This document shows, in pieces, positions 17,088 through 24,845 of a stretch of 64,000 bases of DNA (positions are counted from its first letter, which is position 1; every line of letters starts with the position of its first letter). The stretch is taken from NCBI RefSeq assembly GCF_013410405.1, contig NZ_JACCFK010000002.1, forward strand, positions 620,001-684,000, given 5' to 3'. The notes beneath the pieces are model-generated. The model did not search any database. It worked only from the letters and a program-made list of their open reading frames with translations, and was not told where the DNA came from. This DNA comes from Amycolatopsis endophytica. GTDB taxonomy: Bacteria; Actinomycetota; Actinomycetes; Mycobacteriales; Pseudonocardiaceae. A program made the translations under genes and the position numbers.

Positions 17088-17404
17088 AGGTCGCCCTCCG
17101 TTTTCAGGGTGTCGGCGTGGGCGGCGTCGGTCCCGCGGTAGGCCTCCGCCGCGGACCGCACGTTCTTGGCCTCGCTGGTGCACGCCTCGGCCGCGGACCT
17201 GACCTGGTCGGCGAGCACGCCCAGCGCGATGCGGGTCGGAATGCCGAGCACCTGGCCGACCGCGACGCCGAACGCGTTGATGTCACCGCCGTTGACGTGC
17301 CGGACCTGGTCGGCCTCGGCGCTCACGCGGCTCGCGCGGTCGTCGAGCCCGCCGGCGTAGGTGTCCAGGACCTCCGGATCGACCTCGTAGCCGCCACCGC
17401 TCAC
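17084..17404 (-). CDS. Small EspC-like type VII secretion partner
   Basis: A 106-residue helical protein starting VSGGGYEVDPEVLDTYAGGL. It has the size and heptad pattern of EspC/ESX-1 secretion-associated proteins: two long helices with a central glycine/asparagine-rich turn (HVNGGDINAFG). Near its C-terminus AEAYRGTD contains the general T7SS signal YxxxD (Y89 to D93). Both ends overlap neighbours as GTGA (17401-17404 and 17084-17087), so the three genes are translated as a coupled unit. It probably pairs with the 430-residue protein downstream for export. The adjacent GTG at 17407 is an alternative start. Confidence 0.78.
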   Translation of the reverse strand: MSGGGYEVDPEVLDTYAGGLDDRASRVSAEADQVRHVNGGDINAFGVAVGQVLGIPTRIALGVLADQVRSAAEACTSEAKNVRSAAEAYRGTDAAHADTLKTEGDL

Positions 17405-17853
17405 CACGGTCGACCGTCCTCTTCGTCCTCTTCGGCCGTTTCGCCCGTGCGGGAGGCCGGCGGTTCCGCGGCCGGCGCCTCCGGCTCGTCCTCGGTTTCC
17501 TCGTCGTCGCCCTCCGGTGCCGGGGGCAGGAACGACCGCACGACGTCCATCATTTCGGTGCCGCCCGCCAGCGGTTCCAGCGCGCCCGCGACCTCGTGCG
17601 CGACCTTGGCCTGTGCCTTGCCGAAGGTCTGCATGATCGTCTCGGTGAGCTTCGACGCGGTGCCGGACATCGCTTTCTCGTCGATGTGCAGAGCCTGCAG
17701 CGCGCCGCTCGGGCCCGCCGTCACCTGGACCAGTCCGTCCGGGGAGGAGGCCGTGCCGGAAGCCTCGGTCAGCTGTTCCTGCAACCGCGCGCTTTTGCCG
17801 CGCAGATCGTCGACGCGGCGCTGGAAGTCCGCGAGCCACTGTTCGGTGTCCAC
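17401..17853 (-). CDS. YbaB/EbfC-family protein, first gene of the T7SS substrate operon
   Basis: A 150-residue protein. The first ~95 residues fit the YbaB/EbfC fold: an N-terminal helix WLADFQRRVDDLRGKSARLQ, a small sheet with VQVTAGPSGALQAL, and a second helix. The last ~45 residues are a highly acidic, disordered tail. YbaB proteins bind DNA as dimers, but in actinobacteria this variant commonly precedes genes for WXG/ESX-like proteins, as here, so it may instead be a T7SS-associated chaperone or regulator. The GTG at 17853 lies 6 nt after TACCGT (complement of 17860-17865), consistent with a leaderless transcript and with this being the promoter-proximal gene. Confidence 0.78.
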   Translation of the reverse strand: MDTEQWLADFQRRVDDLRGKSARLQEQLTEASGTASSPDGLVQVTAGPSGALQALHIDEKAMSGTASKLTETIMQTFGKAQAKVAHEVAGALEPLAGGTEMMDVVRSFLPPAPEGDDEETEDEPEAPAAEPPASRTGETAEEDEEDGRPW

Positions 17854-17939
17854 CGGGCCACGGTAGTGATCTTGAAGCACAACGGGACGAGCCTCACGTG
17901 AACGGCCGGTGGCGTGCGGATGACCGGTAGTTTCGTGGT

Positions 17940-18653
17940 GTGACTGGTGTTCTGGACAATCCCGCATACGCGGCGCTGACCGGGCCGCACTCCCGCTTCG
18001 CCCGCTCGCACGGGCAAGCCGTCCGGTACGACCCGGACGTCTCACCGTGGGCGGCGCTTCCCGGCGACGCGGACGAAACCACGTGGAAGGACATGGCCGG
18101 ACTGGCCGGGCCGGGCGGACTGGTGTCGCTGCCGGGTCCGGTGCTGCCGCCGCCCCCGGACTGGCCGGTGGAGTTCACGGTGACGGGCGTGCAGATGGTG
18201 GCGGAGAGCGTCGAGACGGCGCCGGACGCGGAAGCGGTGCGGCTGACCGAAGCCGACGTGCCCGACATGCTCGCGCTCGCCGCGCGGACACGGCCGGGCC
18301 CGTTCCTGCCGCGCACCGTCGAACTCGGGACCTACCTCGGCTTCCGCCGCGACGGGCAGCTGATCGCGATGGCCGGGGAACGCATGCGCCCGCCCGGGTG
18401 GACCGAGATCAGCGCCGTCTGCACGGACGCGCAGTTCCGCGGGCAGGGCCTGGGCACGCGACTGGTGCTCGCGGTGGCGCACGGCATCGCCGAACGCGGC
18501 GAGACACCGTTCCTGCACGCGGCCGCCGCGAACACGAGCGCCGTCCGGCTCTACGCCGCGCTGGGGTTCCGGACACGACGGCCGATCGACTTCGTCGGGG
18601 TGCGCGTGCCGGAGGACGTCGGGCCGGGGACGACTTTTCCCCCAGCCGCGTGA
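17940..18653 (+). CDS. GNAT-family N-acetyltransferase
   Basis: A 237-residue acetyltransferase. The N-terminal ~100 residues are an atypical region that in relatives (FR47-like) helps shape the substrate site. The GNAT core follows with ISAVCTDAQFRGQGLGTRLV, containing the acetyl-CoA-binding RGQGLG loop, and ends with NTSAVRLYAALGFRTRR. It acetylates an amine or small molecule in the cytoplasm; the substrate is unknown. TAGTTT at 17928-17933 stands 6 nt before the GTG start, suggesting a leaderless mRNA. It is divergent from the T7SS operon. Confidence 0.88.
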   Translation: MTGVLDNPAYAALTGPHSRFARSHGQAVRYDPDVSPWAALPGDADETTWKDMAGLAGPGGLVSLPGPVLPPPPDWPVEFTVTGVQMVAESVETAPDAEAVRLTEADVPDMLALAARTRPGPFLPRTVELGTYLGFRRDGQLIAMAGERMRPPGWTEISAVCTDAQFRGQGLGTRLVLAVAHGIAERGETPFLHAAAANTSAVRLYAALGFRTRRPIDFVGVRVPEDVGPGTTFPPAA

Positions 18654-18736
18654 CCGCCTCTGAACTGGTGCTTTCCGTGTGAGATTGATTACCCTCGGAA
18701 GGAGAGCAGGCCAGAAGGGCTGACGGGAGGAGAGTC

Positions 18737-19153
18737 ATGAGCCATCCGGCGCGCAACTCCACCGGTGCCGTGAGCACGGCCGCCCATCGCGGCGGACCGC
18801 GCGTGCCCGCGCCACGAGCCGCGCCGACGGCCCTGCGCCTGCAGGTCTTCTGGCCCGTTCCCGGGGTCGCCGTCCTCAAGGTCGCCGGCGACGTGGACGT
18901 CGCGACCGCCACCCCGCTCAACCGGGCGCTGGACGAGCTGACCACGCACCGGCCGCGGGTGGCGGTCGTCGACCTGACGGGCGTGGGGTTCCTGGGCTCG
19001 GCCGGGCTGGCCGCGCTGGCGGTGGCGAGCGAACGCACCGACGTCCGGGTCGTGGCGCCGACCCGCCAGACCGCCCGGCCGCTGTCGGTCACCGGTCTGG
19101 ACCAGCGGATGCCGGTCTACCCCAGCCGCGCGGACGCGCTCAGGTCCTGCTGA
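18737..19153 (+). CDS. STAS-domain protein, anti-sigma factor antagonist type
   Basis: A 138-residue protein: a ~30-residue flexible N-terminus followed by a STAS domain with VAGDVDVATATPLNRALDEL and the phospho-loop VVDLTGVGFLGSAGLAALAV, whose serine in LGSAGL is the expected phosphoacceptor. A GGGAGGAGAG ribosome binding site precedes the ATG. Its last 14 nt overlap the end of the convergent HATPase-like gene, so mRNA contact between them is possible. The pair could form an anti-sigma/antagonist module, although the ATPase looks degenerate. Confidence 0.88.
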   Translation: MSHPARNSTGAVSTAAHRGGPRVPAPRAAPTALRLQVFWPVPGVAVLKVAGDVDVATATPLNRALDELTTHRPRVAVVDLTGVGFLGSAGLAALAVASERTDVRVVAPTRQTARPLSVTGLDQRMPVYPSRADALRSC

Positions 19154-19505
19154 GGTCCCGTTCCGCCCAGAGCACGCCGGGCGCGGTGCCCCAGCGCGTG
19201 CTCACGGAGTCGAGCACCCTGGTCCCGATGCCGAGATCCGCCCCGGCGGGCACGGTCGTGACCGCCACCCGCAGCACACCGGTGACGTCACGGGCCAGCC
19301 GCACCTCGAACGGCGGCGTCCCGTGCTCGCACGCCGCTCCCGCGAGCCCGTCGACCAGCAGGACCACGTCGACCACCACCGCCGGAGGGCAGTCGGCGAG
19401 CAGCGCGCGCACCCGCTGCCGCAGGGACGCCAGCCCTTCCGGCCCGTCGAGCCGCACCCGCGTCTCCGGCGCAGTCGCATCGAGTGAGTCGGACAAGGAC
19501 CGCAC
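19140..19505 (-). CDS. Degenerate HATPase-like (anti-sigma kinase fold) protein
   Basis: A 121-residue protein whose strand/helix order resembles the HATPase_c_2 domain of RsbW/SpoIIAB-like anti-sigma kinases: LRQRVRALLADCPP, VVVDVVLLVDGLAGAACEHG at the N-box position, and GIGTRVLDSVSTRWG near the G-box. The N-box asparagine expected in a form like ELVTNAVRHG is missing, and the glycine-rich lid is poor, so ATP binding is doubtful. It is convergent with, and overlaps by 14 nt, the STAS gene. The GTG start has GGAGGT directly before it with almost no spacing, so the start is uncertain. Function is inferred from fold and neighbour only. Confidence 0.6.
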   Translation of the reverse strand: MRSLSDSLDATAPETRVRLDGPEGLASLRQRVRALLADCPPAVVVDVVLLVDGLAGAACEHGTPPFEVRLARDVTGVLRVAVTTVPAGADLGIGTRVLDSVSTRWGTAPGVLWAERDLSRT

Positions 19506-19673
19506 ACCTCCGCTGTGTGTTCAACGGCGTCGCATCGGAACGACCTCGATCAAACCTTGGAACAAATCCAATCACGCGTGCGGGGCGGCCGCAGCACACG
19601 AACGGGCGCAGTGCACCACCCGGATGGCGGAGAGCGGCCGCGTCCGGCCCGCGTGAGGTGCCACGGAGGGAGA

Positions 19674-21686
19674 TCAGGCGGGAGCGGGTGGCTCCGGATC
19701 GGGCAGGCCGAGCGCGGCGTCGATCGCCTGCTCGACGATCGTGTCCATGGTGCTCAGATAGGTCGCGCCGACGTGGTTGTCGTCGAGGTAGACCAGCACG
19801 TTCCCGATCACCGGCGGGCAGACGGCTTCGTCGCAGTAGTAGTCGCTGAAATCCAGGAACGACACGTTCGGCGGGACGTCGTCGAGGAAATCGTACGGCG
19901 GCTCGTCGGGGTAGAAGTCCGCGCGCGAGGGGTTGCACTCCGGCGCGTCCGCGCCGCGCAGCTCCGCGCATTCCGACGGGGCGTAGTCGTAGCGGGGGTT
20001 GTCCCGCACCGCGAGCACCGGAATGCCCGCCGAGTCGATCTTCCGCCACTGCTCCACGTACCCGGGCGGAGTGCGCTCGGTCAGCCCCACGCGGACGTCG
20101 CGGGTGGCCGCGGTGAACACGGCGTCCGGGCGCAGGTCGAGGATCTCGTCGGCGGCGGCGGCGTTCCAGTCGCGGCAGGCCTGGTCGTCCGGGTCGATCT
20201 CGGATTCGGTGGAGAACGGGCAGCTGCCGCGCGACATGATCACCAGCTGCCAGTCGCGGCGGTGGGCCACCGGTTCCAGCGCCGCGATGAACTGCGTCGG
20301 ATGCGAGTCGCCGACGATGACGAGGGTCTTCTCCGGCGGGCCGTCCGGCGTCGTGGTGCACACCTGCAGTTCGGCCCCGCGCGGCGACTCGGCGCAGTTG
20401 TCGATCCAGGCCCAGTCGTCGGGCAGCGCGACCGGCGACGGCACCGGGGCGACGTCGGCCGCGCCCTGGTAGACGAACCCCGGTGTGCGGGCCAGCGCGC
20501 CGGGGTGGTCCCTGCCGCCCGCGACGGTGGCGGTGGAGCGCGCGAGACCGGCCACCTGCCACGTTCCCGCGGCGACGAGCACCGGGATCATGGCGAGCAC
20601 GGCGAACCGGTAGGCGCTCCAGCGGGTGCGCACCGCGATGCGCGACCGGCGCACGGGGTTCTCGATCAGGTGGTAGGTCGCGATCGACAGCGCCACGGCG
20701 ACGGCGATGACCACCGCACCGCCGAGCAGACCGACCTCGGTGCGCCCCCGGTACACGAGGTAGAGCACCAGCACCGGCCAGTGCCACAGGTAGAGCGAGA
20801 AGCTGAGCTTGCCGACGTAGGCCAGCGGCCGCGTGGTCAGCAGCCGGTCGGCCGCGACCGGGCTGCCGGTGGTGCCCCCCAGCAGCACCAGCGCGGCCGA
20901 GACGACCGGCCACAGCGCGACGTAGCCGGGGAACACCGTGCCGACCTGCAGGACGAGCCCGCACGCGACGAGCCCGGCCACCCCGACCCAGCCGAACACG
21001 ACGCGCAGCACGCGCGGCAGGGTGAGCGTGTCGATCGTGAGGGCGAGCAGGCCGCCGAGCGCGAACTCCCAGATGCGGGTGAGCGCGGTGAAGTAGGCCA
21101 GCGGCTGGTTCTCCGCGGTGAGCCACACCGAGTAGGCCAGTGAGCCCGCGGCCAGCACCGCCAGTGTGCCGGCCAGGGCGAGGCGCAGCCGCTTGCGCGC
21201 GGCGACCGCGACCGCCGCGACCAGCAGCGGCCACACGAGGTAGAACTGGCCCTGGATGGACAGCGACCAGAAGTGCTGTACCAGGCTGGCGTCGCTGTGC
21301 TGGGCGAAGTAGTCGGTCGCGTTGGCGGCCAGCTGCCAGTTCTCCAGGTACAGCGCCGCGGCGAAGACCTCGCGGACGGTGCCGAACCAGCGGGCCTGCG
21401 GCAGCACCAGCGCGCCAGCCACGACCACCACCAGCAGCACCGTGAGGGTCGCCGGGAACAGGCGGGTGATCATCCGCGCCCAGAACGTCCGGAACTCGAT
21501 GCGCCCGCGCAGGCCGGCGCGGAAGAGCTGGCCGGTGATGAGGAAGCCGGTGAGGAAGAAGAACACGTCGACGCCACCGGAGATGCGGCCCAGCCACACG
21601 TGGTAGACGACGACCAGGACGCAGGCGAGGGCCCGCAGACCTTCGATCTCCGGGCGGAACCGGGTAGGCGGTGGCGTGGAGGTCAT
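19674..21686 (-). CDS. Membrane acyltransferase of the OafA/AT3 family fused to an SGNH domain
   Basis: A 670-residue protein. Residues about 10-385 carry about 10 membrane helices of the acyltransferase-3 domain with the motifs RPEIEGLRALA, the helix-1 histidine in VVYHVWLG, and SLYLWHWPVL. The C-terminal ~270 residues are an extracytoplasmic SGNH-like domain beginning LVIVGDSHPTQF (GDSH block) and with a late DDNHVGATYLS carrying the catalytic Asp-x-x-His. Such proteins O-acylate cell-surface polysaccharides or peptidoglycan. The ATG at 21686 is used because AAAGG lies 5 nt upstream; an in-frame GTG at 21692 has no spacing to it. No glycan genes adjoin. Confidence 0.9.
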   Translation of the reverse strand: MTSTPPPTRFRPEIEGLRALACVLVVVYHVWLGRISGGVDVFFFLTGFLITGQLFRAGLRGRIEFRTFWARMITRLFPATLTVLLVVVVAGALVLPQARWFGTVREVFAAALYLENWQLAANATDYFAQHSDASLVQHFWSLSIQGQFYLVWPLLVAAVAVAARKRLRLALAGTLAVLAAGSLAYSVWLTAENQPLAYFTALTRIWEFALGGLLALTIDTLTLPRVLRVVFGWVGVAGLVACGLVLQVGTVFPGYVALWPVVSAALVLLGGTTGSPVAADRLLTTRPLAYVGKLSFSLYLWHWPVLVLYLVYRGRTEVGLLGGAVVIAVAVALSIATYHLIENPVRRSRIAVRTRWSAYRFAVLAMIPVLVAAGTWQVAGLARSTATVAGGRDHPGALARTPGFVYQGAADVAPVPSPVALPDDWAWIDNCAESPRGAELQVCTTTPDGPPEKTLVIVGDSHPTQFIAALEPVAHRRDWQLVIMSRGSCPFSTESEIDPDDQACRDWNAAAADEILDLRPDAVFTAATRDVRVGLTERTPPGYVEQWRKIDSAGIPVLAVRDNPRYDYAPSECAELRGADAPECNPSRADFYPDEPPYDFLDDVPPNVSFLDFSDYYCDEAVCPPVIGNVLVYLDDNHVGATYLSTMDTIVEQAIDAALGLPDPEPPAPA

Positions 21687-21765
21687 CGTCACCTTTCCCG
21701 ATCGGCGTTCCCGGCGGGATCGAGATTACCCAAGGGCTTTCCGGCCTCCGGCTAGGGTCGGCGGG

Positions 21766-22344
21766 ATGGAGATCGATCTCGGGGAGTTCGAGCGGATCGC
21801 CGTCCCGCTCGACGGGCGCCGCGCGGCCGCCGTCGCCATCGTGGTCTCCGGTGCCGCCGCGGAGCCGGTGATCTGGCTCACCCGCCGCGCGGCCGGGATG
21901 CGGGCCCATCCGGGGCAGTTCGCGTTGCCGGGCGGGCGGGCTGATCCCGGCGAGGACGCGGTCGCGGCCGCGGTGCGGGAGCTGGCGGAAGAGCTGGGCG
22001 TCGTGGCGTCGCGCGCGGACTGCGCCGGCCTGCTCGACGACTACCCGACCCGCTCCGGCTACGTGATCACGCCCGTCGTGCTGCGGCTCGGCGCGACGCC
22101 GCAGCCGCGGCCCAATCCCGCCGAAGTCGCGCACGTGCACACGATCCCGGTGCGGGATCTCGCGGTGGAGCCGCGGTTCCTGACGATCCCCGAGTCGGAC
22201 CGGCCGGTGATCCAGCTGCCGCTGGCCGGGCATCTGGTGCACGCGCCGACGGCGGCCGTGCTCTACCAGTTCCGCGAAATCGCGCTGTACGGCCGGACGA
22301 CGCGCGTCGCCCACCTCGAGCAACCGGTGTTCGCGTGGCGGTGA
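21766..22344 (+). CDS. Nudix hydrolase of the CoA pyrophosphatase type
   Basis: A 192-residue Nudix protein. LTRRAAGMRAHPGQFALPGG is the extended upstream element characteristic of CoA diphosphatases, and it runs straight into a complete Nudix box: G-x5-E in GGRADPGED, then VRELAEELGV (REUxEExGU). It probably hydrolyses CoA or acyl-CoA to phosphopantetheine and 3',5'-ADP. TAGGGT at 21753-21758 is 7 nt before the ATG, indicating a leaderless transcript; the frame is open upstream of this ATG without a start signal. It is divergent from the acyltransferase. Confidence 0.9.
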   Translation: MEIDLGEFERIAVPLDGRRAAAVAIVVSGAAAEPVIWLTRRAAGMRAHPGQFALPGGRADPGEDAVAAAVRELAEELGVVASRADCAGLLDDYPTRSGYVITPVVLRLGATPQPRPNPAEVAHVHTIPVRDLAVEPRFLTIPESDRPVIQLPLAGHLVHAPTAAVLYQFREIALYGRTTRVAHLEQPVFAWR

Positions 22345-22401
22345 CCCCTCGTTTCGCCGTGGCGGCCACGGGTACGCCGCGGGTGACGGAGGGAGCACGA
22401 C

Positions 22402-23373
22402 GTGCGCATCGGGTACAAACTGGCCGCGGAGGCGTTCGGGCCGAAGGAGCTGGTCCGGCAGACGGTGGCGGCCGAGCAGGCGGGGTTCGACTTCGTCGAG
22501 ATCAGCGATCACTTCCACCCCTGGCTGGACAACCAGGGCCACTCACCGTTCGCGTGGACCGTGCTCGGCACGATCGCCGCGAAGACGGAGCGGATCGGGC
22601 TGGCGACCGGGGTCACCTGCCCGTCGGTGCGCTACCACCCGGCGATCATCGCGCAGGCCGCGGCCACGCTCGCGCTGGTCTCCGACGGCCGGTTCACGCT
22701 CGGCGTCGGCGCGGGCGAGCGGTTGAACGAGCACGTGGTGGGCCCGGGGTTTCCGGAGACCGTGACCGGGCGGCACGAGCGGCTGCGGGAAGCGCTGGAG
22801 ATCATCCGCCTGCTGTGGCAGGGCGGGTACCAGTCCTACGAGGGCAAGCACCTCACGCTCGCCGACGCGCGGGTGTTCGACCTGCCGGACGAGCTGCCGC
22901 CGATCGCGGTCGCGGCAAGTGGCAAGCGGTCCGCGGAGCTGGCGGGCGAACTGGGCGACGGGCTGTTCGCGACCGAGCCGAAGGGGCACGTGGTCGAGCA
23001 CTACACCGCGGCGGGCGGGTCCGGCCCGCGGTACGTGGAGGTGCCGATGGCGTGGGCGAAGGACGAGCACGAGGCCGCGCGGGCGGCGCTGGAAACCTCG
23101 CGGTGGGCGCTGACCGGCTGGAAGGTCATGAGCGAGCTGCCCAATCCGGTGAACTTCGAGGCCGCGTCGGCGACGGTGCGCGAAGAGGACGTGCTGGGCA
23201 AGTTCGCGTGCGGTCCGGACCCCGACCGCTACGCCGAGGTGGCGCAGCCGTTCGTGGACGCCGGGTTCGACCACCTGGTGATGCAGAACGCCGGACCGGA
23301 CCCGGACGGTTTCCTGGACTTCTTCGAGCGGGACCTGGGCAAGCGGATCCGCTCGCTGACGCCCGCGCGATGA
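22402..23373 (+). CDS. F420-dependent LLM-class oxidoreductase (TIGR03557-like, G6PD-related)
   Basis: A 323-residue TIM-barrel luciferase-like protein. Motifs are FDFVEISDHFHPW, GHSPFAWTVLG, LATGVTCPSVRYHPA and ALVSDGRFTLGVGAGERLNE, which place it with the F420-dependent glucose-6-phosphate dehydrogenase-related group rather than FMN monooxygenases. F420-dependent members use the deazaflavin as hydride carrier in the cytoplasm. A GGAGGG ribosome binding site precedes the GTG at 22402. A hairpin at 23381-23408 follows the stop. The true substrate is unknown. Confidence 0.9.
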   Translation: MRIGYKLAAEAFGPKELVRQTVAAEQAGFDFVEISDHFHPWLDNQGHSPFAWTVLGTIAAKTERIGLATGVTCPSVRYHPAIIAQAAATLALVSDGRFTLGVGAGERLNEHVVGPGFPETVTGRHERLREALEIIRLLWQGGYQSYEGKHLTLADARVFDLPDELPPIAVAASGKRSAELAGELGDGLFATEPKGHVVEHYTAAGGSGPRYVEVPMAWAKDEHEAARAALETSRWALTGWKVMSELPNPVNFEAASATVREEDVLGKFACGPDPDRYAEVAQPFVDAGFDHLVMQNAGPDPDGFLDFFERDLGKRIRSLTPAR

Positions 23374-23380
23374 GGCGGCG

Positions 23381-23408
23381 GCCGGGCGGACCTCGCGGGC
23401 CGCCCGGC
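23381..23408. terminator. Hairpin between the F420 oxidoreductase gene and the small convergent gene
   Basis: GCCGGGCGG (23381-23389) and CCGCCCGGC (23400-23408) form a perfect 9-bp stem with a 10-nt loop. It lies between two convergent stop codons and probably terminates transcription from both sides; there is no T-run. Confidence 0.55.
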
Positions 23409-23417
23409 GCGCTGTGC

Positions 23418-23582
23418 TCAGCCCTGGCGGGTGGGCTCCGCCGTGGCCGGCTGGGCTCCGGCTTCGCGGACGCGCCACTTGTCCAGTCCGCCGCCGAGCC
23501 GGTCGGCGTAGTGCTCGGCCGCCGCCTGGGTCGGGAACCGGATCTCCTGGTCGCGTGACACGTGCGTGATCTTGAAGGCCAT
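23418..23582 (-). CDS. 54-residue small protein of unknown function
   Basis: A short gene reading MAFKITHVSRDQEIRFPTQA at its N-terminus, followed by an amphipathic helix (AAEHYADRLGGGLDKWRV) and an alanine/proline-rich tail. A GGGGAG ribosome binding site lies 5 nt before the ATG. Codons have the strong G/C bias at the third position of the neighbouring genes, supporting translation. The first ~40 residues look like a small alpha/beta domain. No function can be given. It is convergent with the F420 oxidoreductase and divergent from the SDR gene. Confidence 0.7.
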   Translation of the reverse strand: MAFKITHVSRDQEIRFPTQAAAEHYADRLGGGLDKWRVREAGAQPATAEPTRQG

Positions 23583-23743
23583 CGGCGCTCCCCTGCCCCT
23601 GTCGTGGTTTCCGGCCCGTCACTCCCCGACCGGCCGCGCCGAACACTAGAACACCTGTTCGAGTGGACGCAAGCCGACACGCCGCGCCGGGCGGGGGATT
23701 TTTCGCGTCTGTCCACAGTGGATGATCAAGGAGGGTTGTGGTC

Positions 23744-24739
23744 ATGGGTGTCGTGGTGGTGACGGGAGCCAGCGGTGGAGTCGGACGGGCGAGCGCACGG
23801 GCGTTCGCCGCGCGCGGCGACCGGGTCGCGCTGCTCGCGCGCGGGGAAGCGGGACTGCGATCGGCGTCACGGGAGGTCGAGCAGGCCGGCGGACGTGCGC
23901 TGCCGCTCGAAGTCGACGTGGCCGATTTCGCGGCGGTGGATCGCGCCGCGAGCCGCGTGGAAGCCGAGCTGGGGCCGGTCGAGGTGTGGGTGAACACGGC
24001 GTTCAGCGGGGTGTTCGCCCCGTTCGACGAGGTGTCGCCGGAGGAGTACCGGCGCGTCACCGAGGTGACCTACCTGGGTTTCGTGCACGGCACCCGTGCC
24101 GCGCTGGACCGGATGAAGCCGCGCGACCGGGGCGTGATCGTGCAGGCCGGGTCGGCGCTGGCGTACCGGGGCATCCCGCTGCAGTCGGCGTACTGCGGCT
24201 CCAAGCACGCGATCCAGGGGTTCACCGAGTCGCTGCGCTGCGAGCTGCTGCACGACTCCTCGGGGGTGCGGGTGACGATGGTGCAGTTGCCGGGGATGAA
24301 CACGCCCCAGTTCGACTGGGTGCTGTCCCGGCTGCCGCGGCGCGCCCGGCCGGTGGCGCCGATCTACCAGCCGGAGGTCGCGGCGCGGGCGATCGTGCAC
24401 GCGGCGGGCCATCCCCGGCGGCGCGAGTACTGGGTCGGCGGTTCGACGGTGGCCACGCTGCTGGGCGACAAGGTCGCGCCAGGGCTGCTGGACCGCTATC
24501 TGGCCCGCACGGGATACCGCTCGCAACAGGGCGAGCGGCGGCGCGACCCGGACCGGCCCGCGAACCTGTGGTCTCCCGCCGACGAGCACCGGGACTTCGG
24601 CGCGCACGGCCGCTTCGACCGCACCGCCACCCGGCGCGCGGTGCAGCCGTGGGCGTCCCGGCACCACGGCCTGCTCGGGGCCGTGGGCGCGGTGGGTGCC
24701 GGACTGCTCGGCGCGGCACTCGCCCGGGCGCGCCACTGA
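23744..24739 (+). CDS. Short-chain dehydrogenase/reductase (SDR)
   Basis: A 331-residue SDR. The cofactor motif TGASGGVGRA is at residues 8-17, a variant of the NAG motif reads VNTAFSG, and the catalytic tetrad is visible as the serine in VQAGSALAYRG and Y-x3-K in YCGSKHAIQG. The C-terminal ~100 residues extend beyond the classical SDR and end with a hydrophobic segment (GLLGAVGAVGAGLLGAALAR) that may associate with the membrane. ATG 23744 lies 9 nt after GGAGG; an in-frame GTG at 23738 is too close. The substrate is unknown. Confidence 0.9.
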   Translation: MGVVVVTGASGGVGRASARAFAARGDRVALLARGEAGLRSASREVEQAGGRALPLEVDVADFAAVDRAASRVEAELGPVEVWVNTAFSGVFAPFDEVSPEEYRRVTEVTYLGFVHGTRAALDRMKPRDRGVIVQAGSALAYRGIPLQSAYCGSKHAIQGFTESLRCELLHDSSGVRVTMVQLPGMNTPQFDWVLSRLPRRARPVAPIYQPEVAARAIVHAAGHPRRREYWVGGSTVATLLGDKVAPGLLDRYLARTGYRSQQGERRRDPDRPANLWSPADEHRDFGAHGRFDRTATRRAVQPWASRHHGLLGAVGAVGAGLLGAALARARH

Positions 24740-24766
24740 GCCGTGCGTGTCCTCGGCGGCGCTCGC

Positions 24767-24820
24767 CGTCCCGGCACCACGACCTGCCCGGCGCGGCACT
24801 CGCCCGGGGTGTGCCACTGA
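24767..24820 (+). repeat. Degenerate duplication of the 3' end of the SDR gene
   Basis: This 54-nt stretch repeats the ends of the SDR gene's last segment: its first half matches 24655-24679 (CGTCCCGGCACCACG...) and its second half matches 24704-24739 up to the same CCACTGA, with about 24 nt of the middle missing. It holds no gene and looks like a decayed local duplication. Confidence 0.65.
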
Positions 24821-24845
24821 ACCGGCACCCCACCGCGGCGGGCCC

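Noticed and set aside
19288..22542. Minus-strand open frame of 1084 codons
   Set aside because: Out-of-frame shadow crossing the acyltransferase and Nudix genes; compositionally biased.
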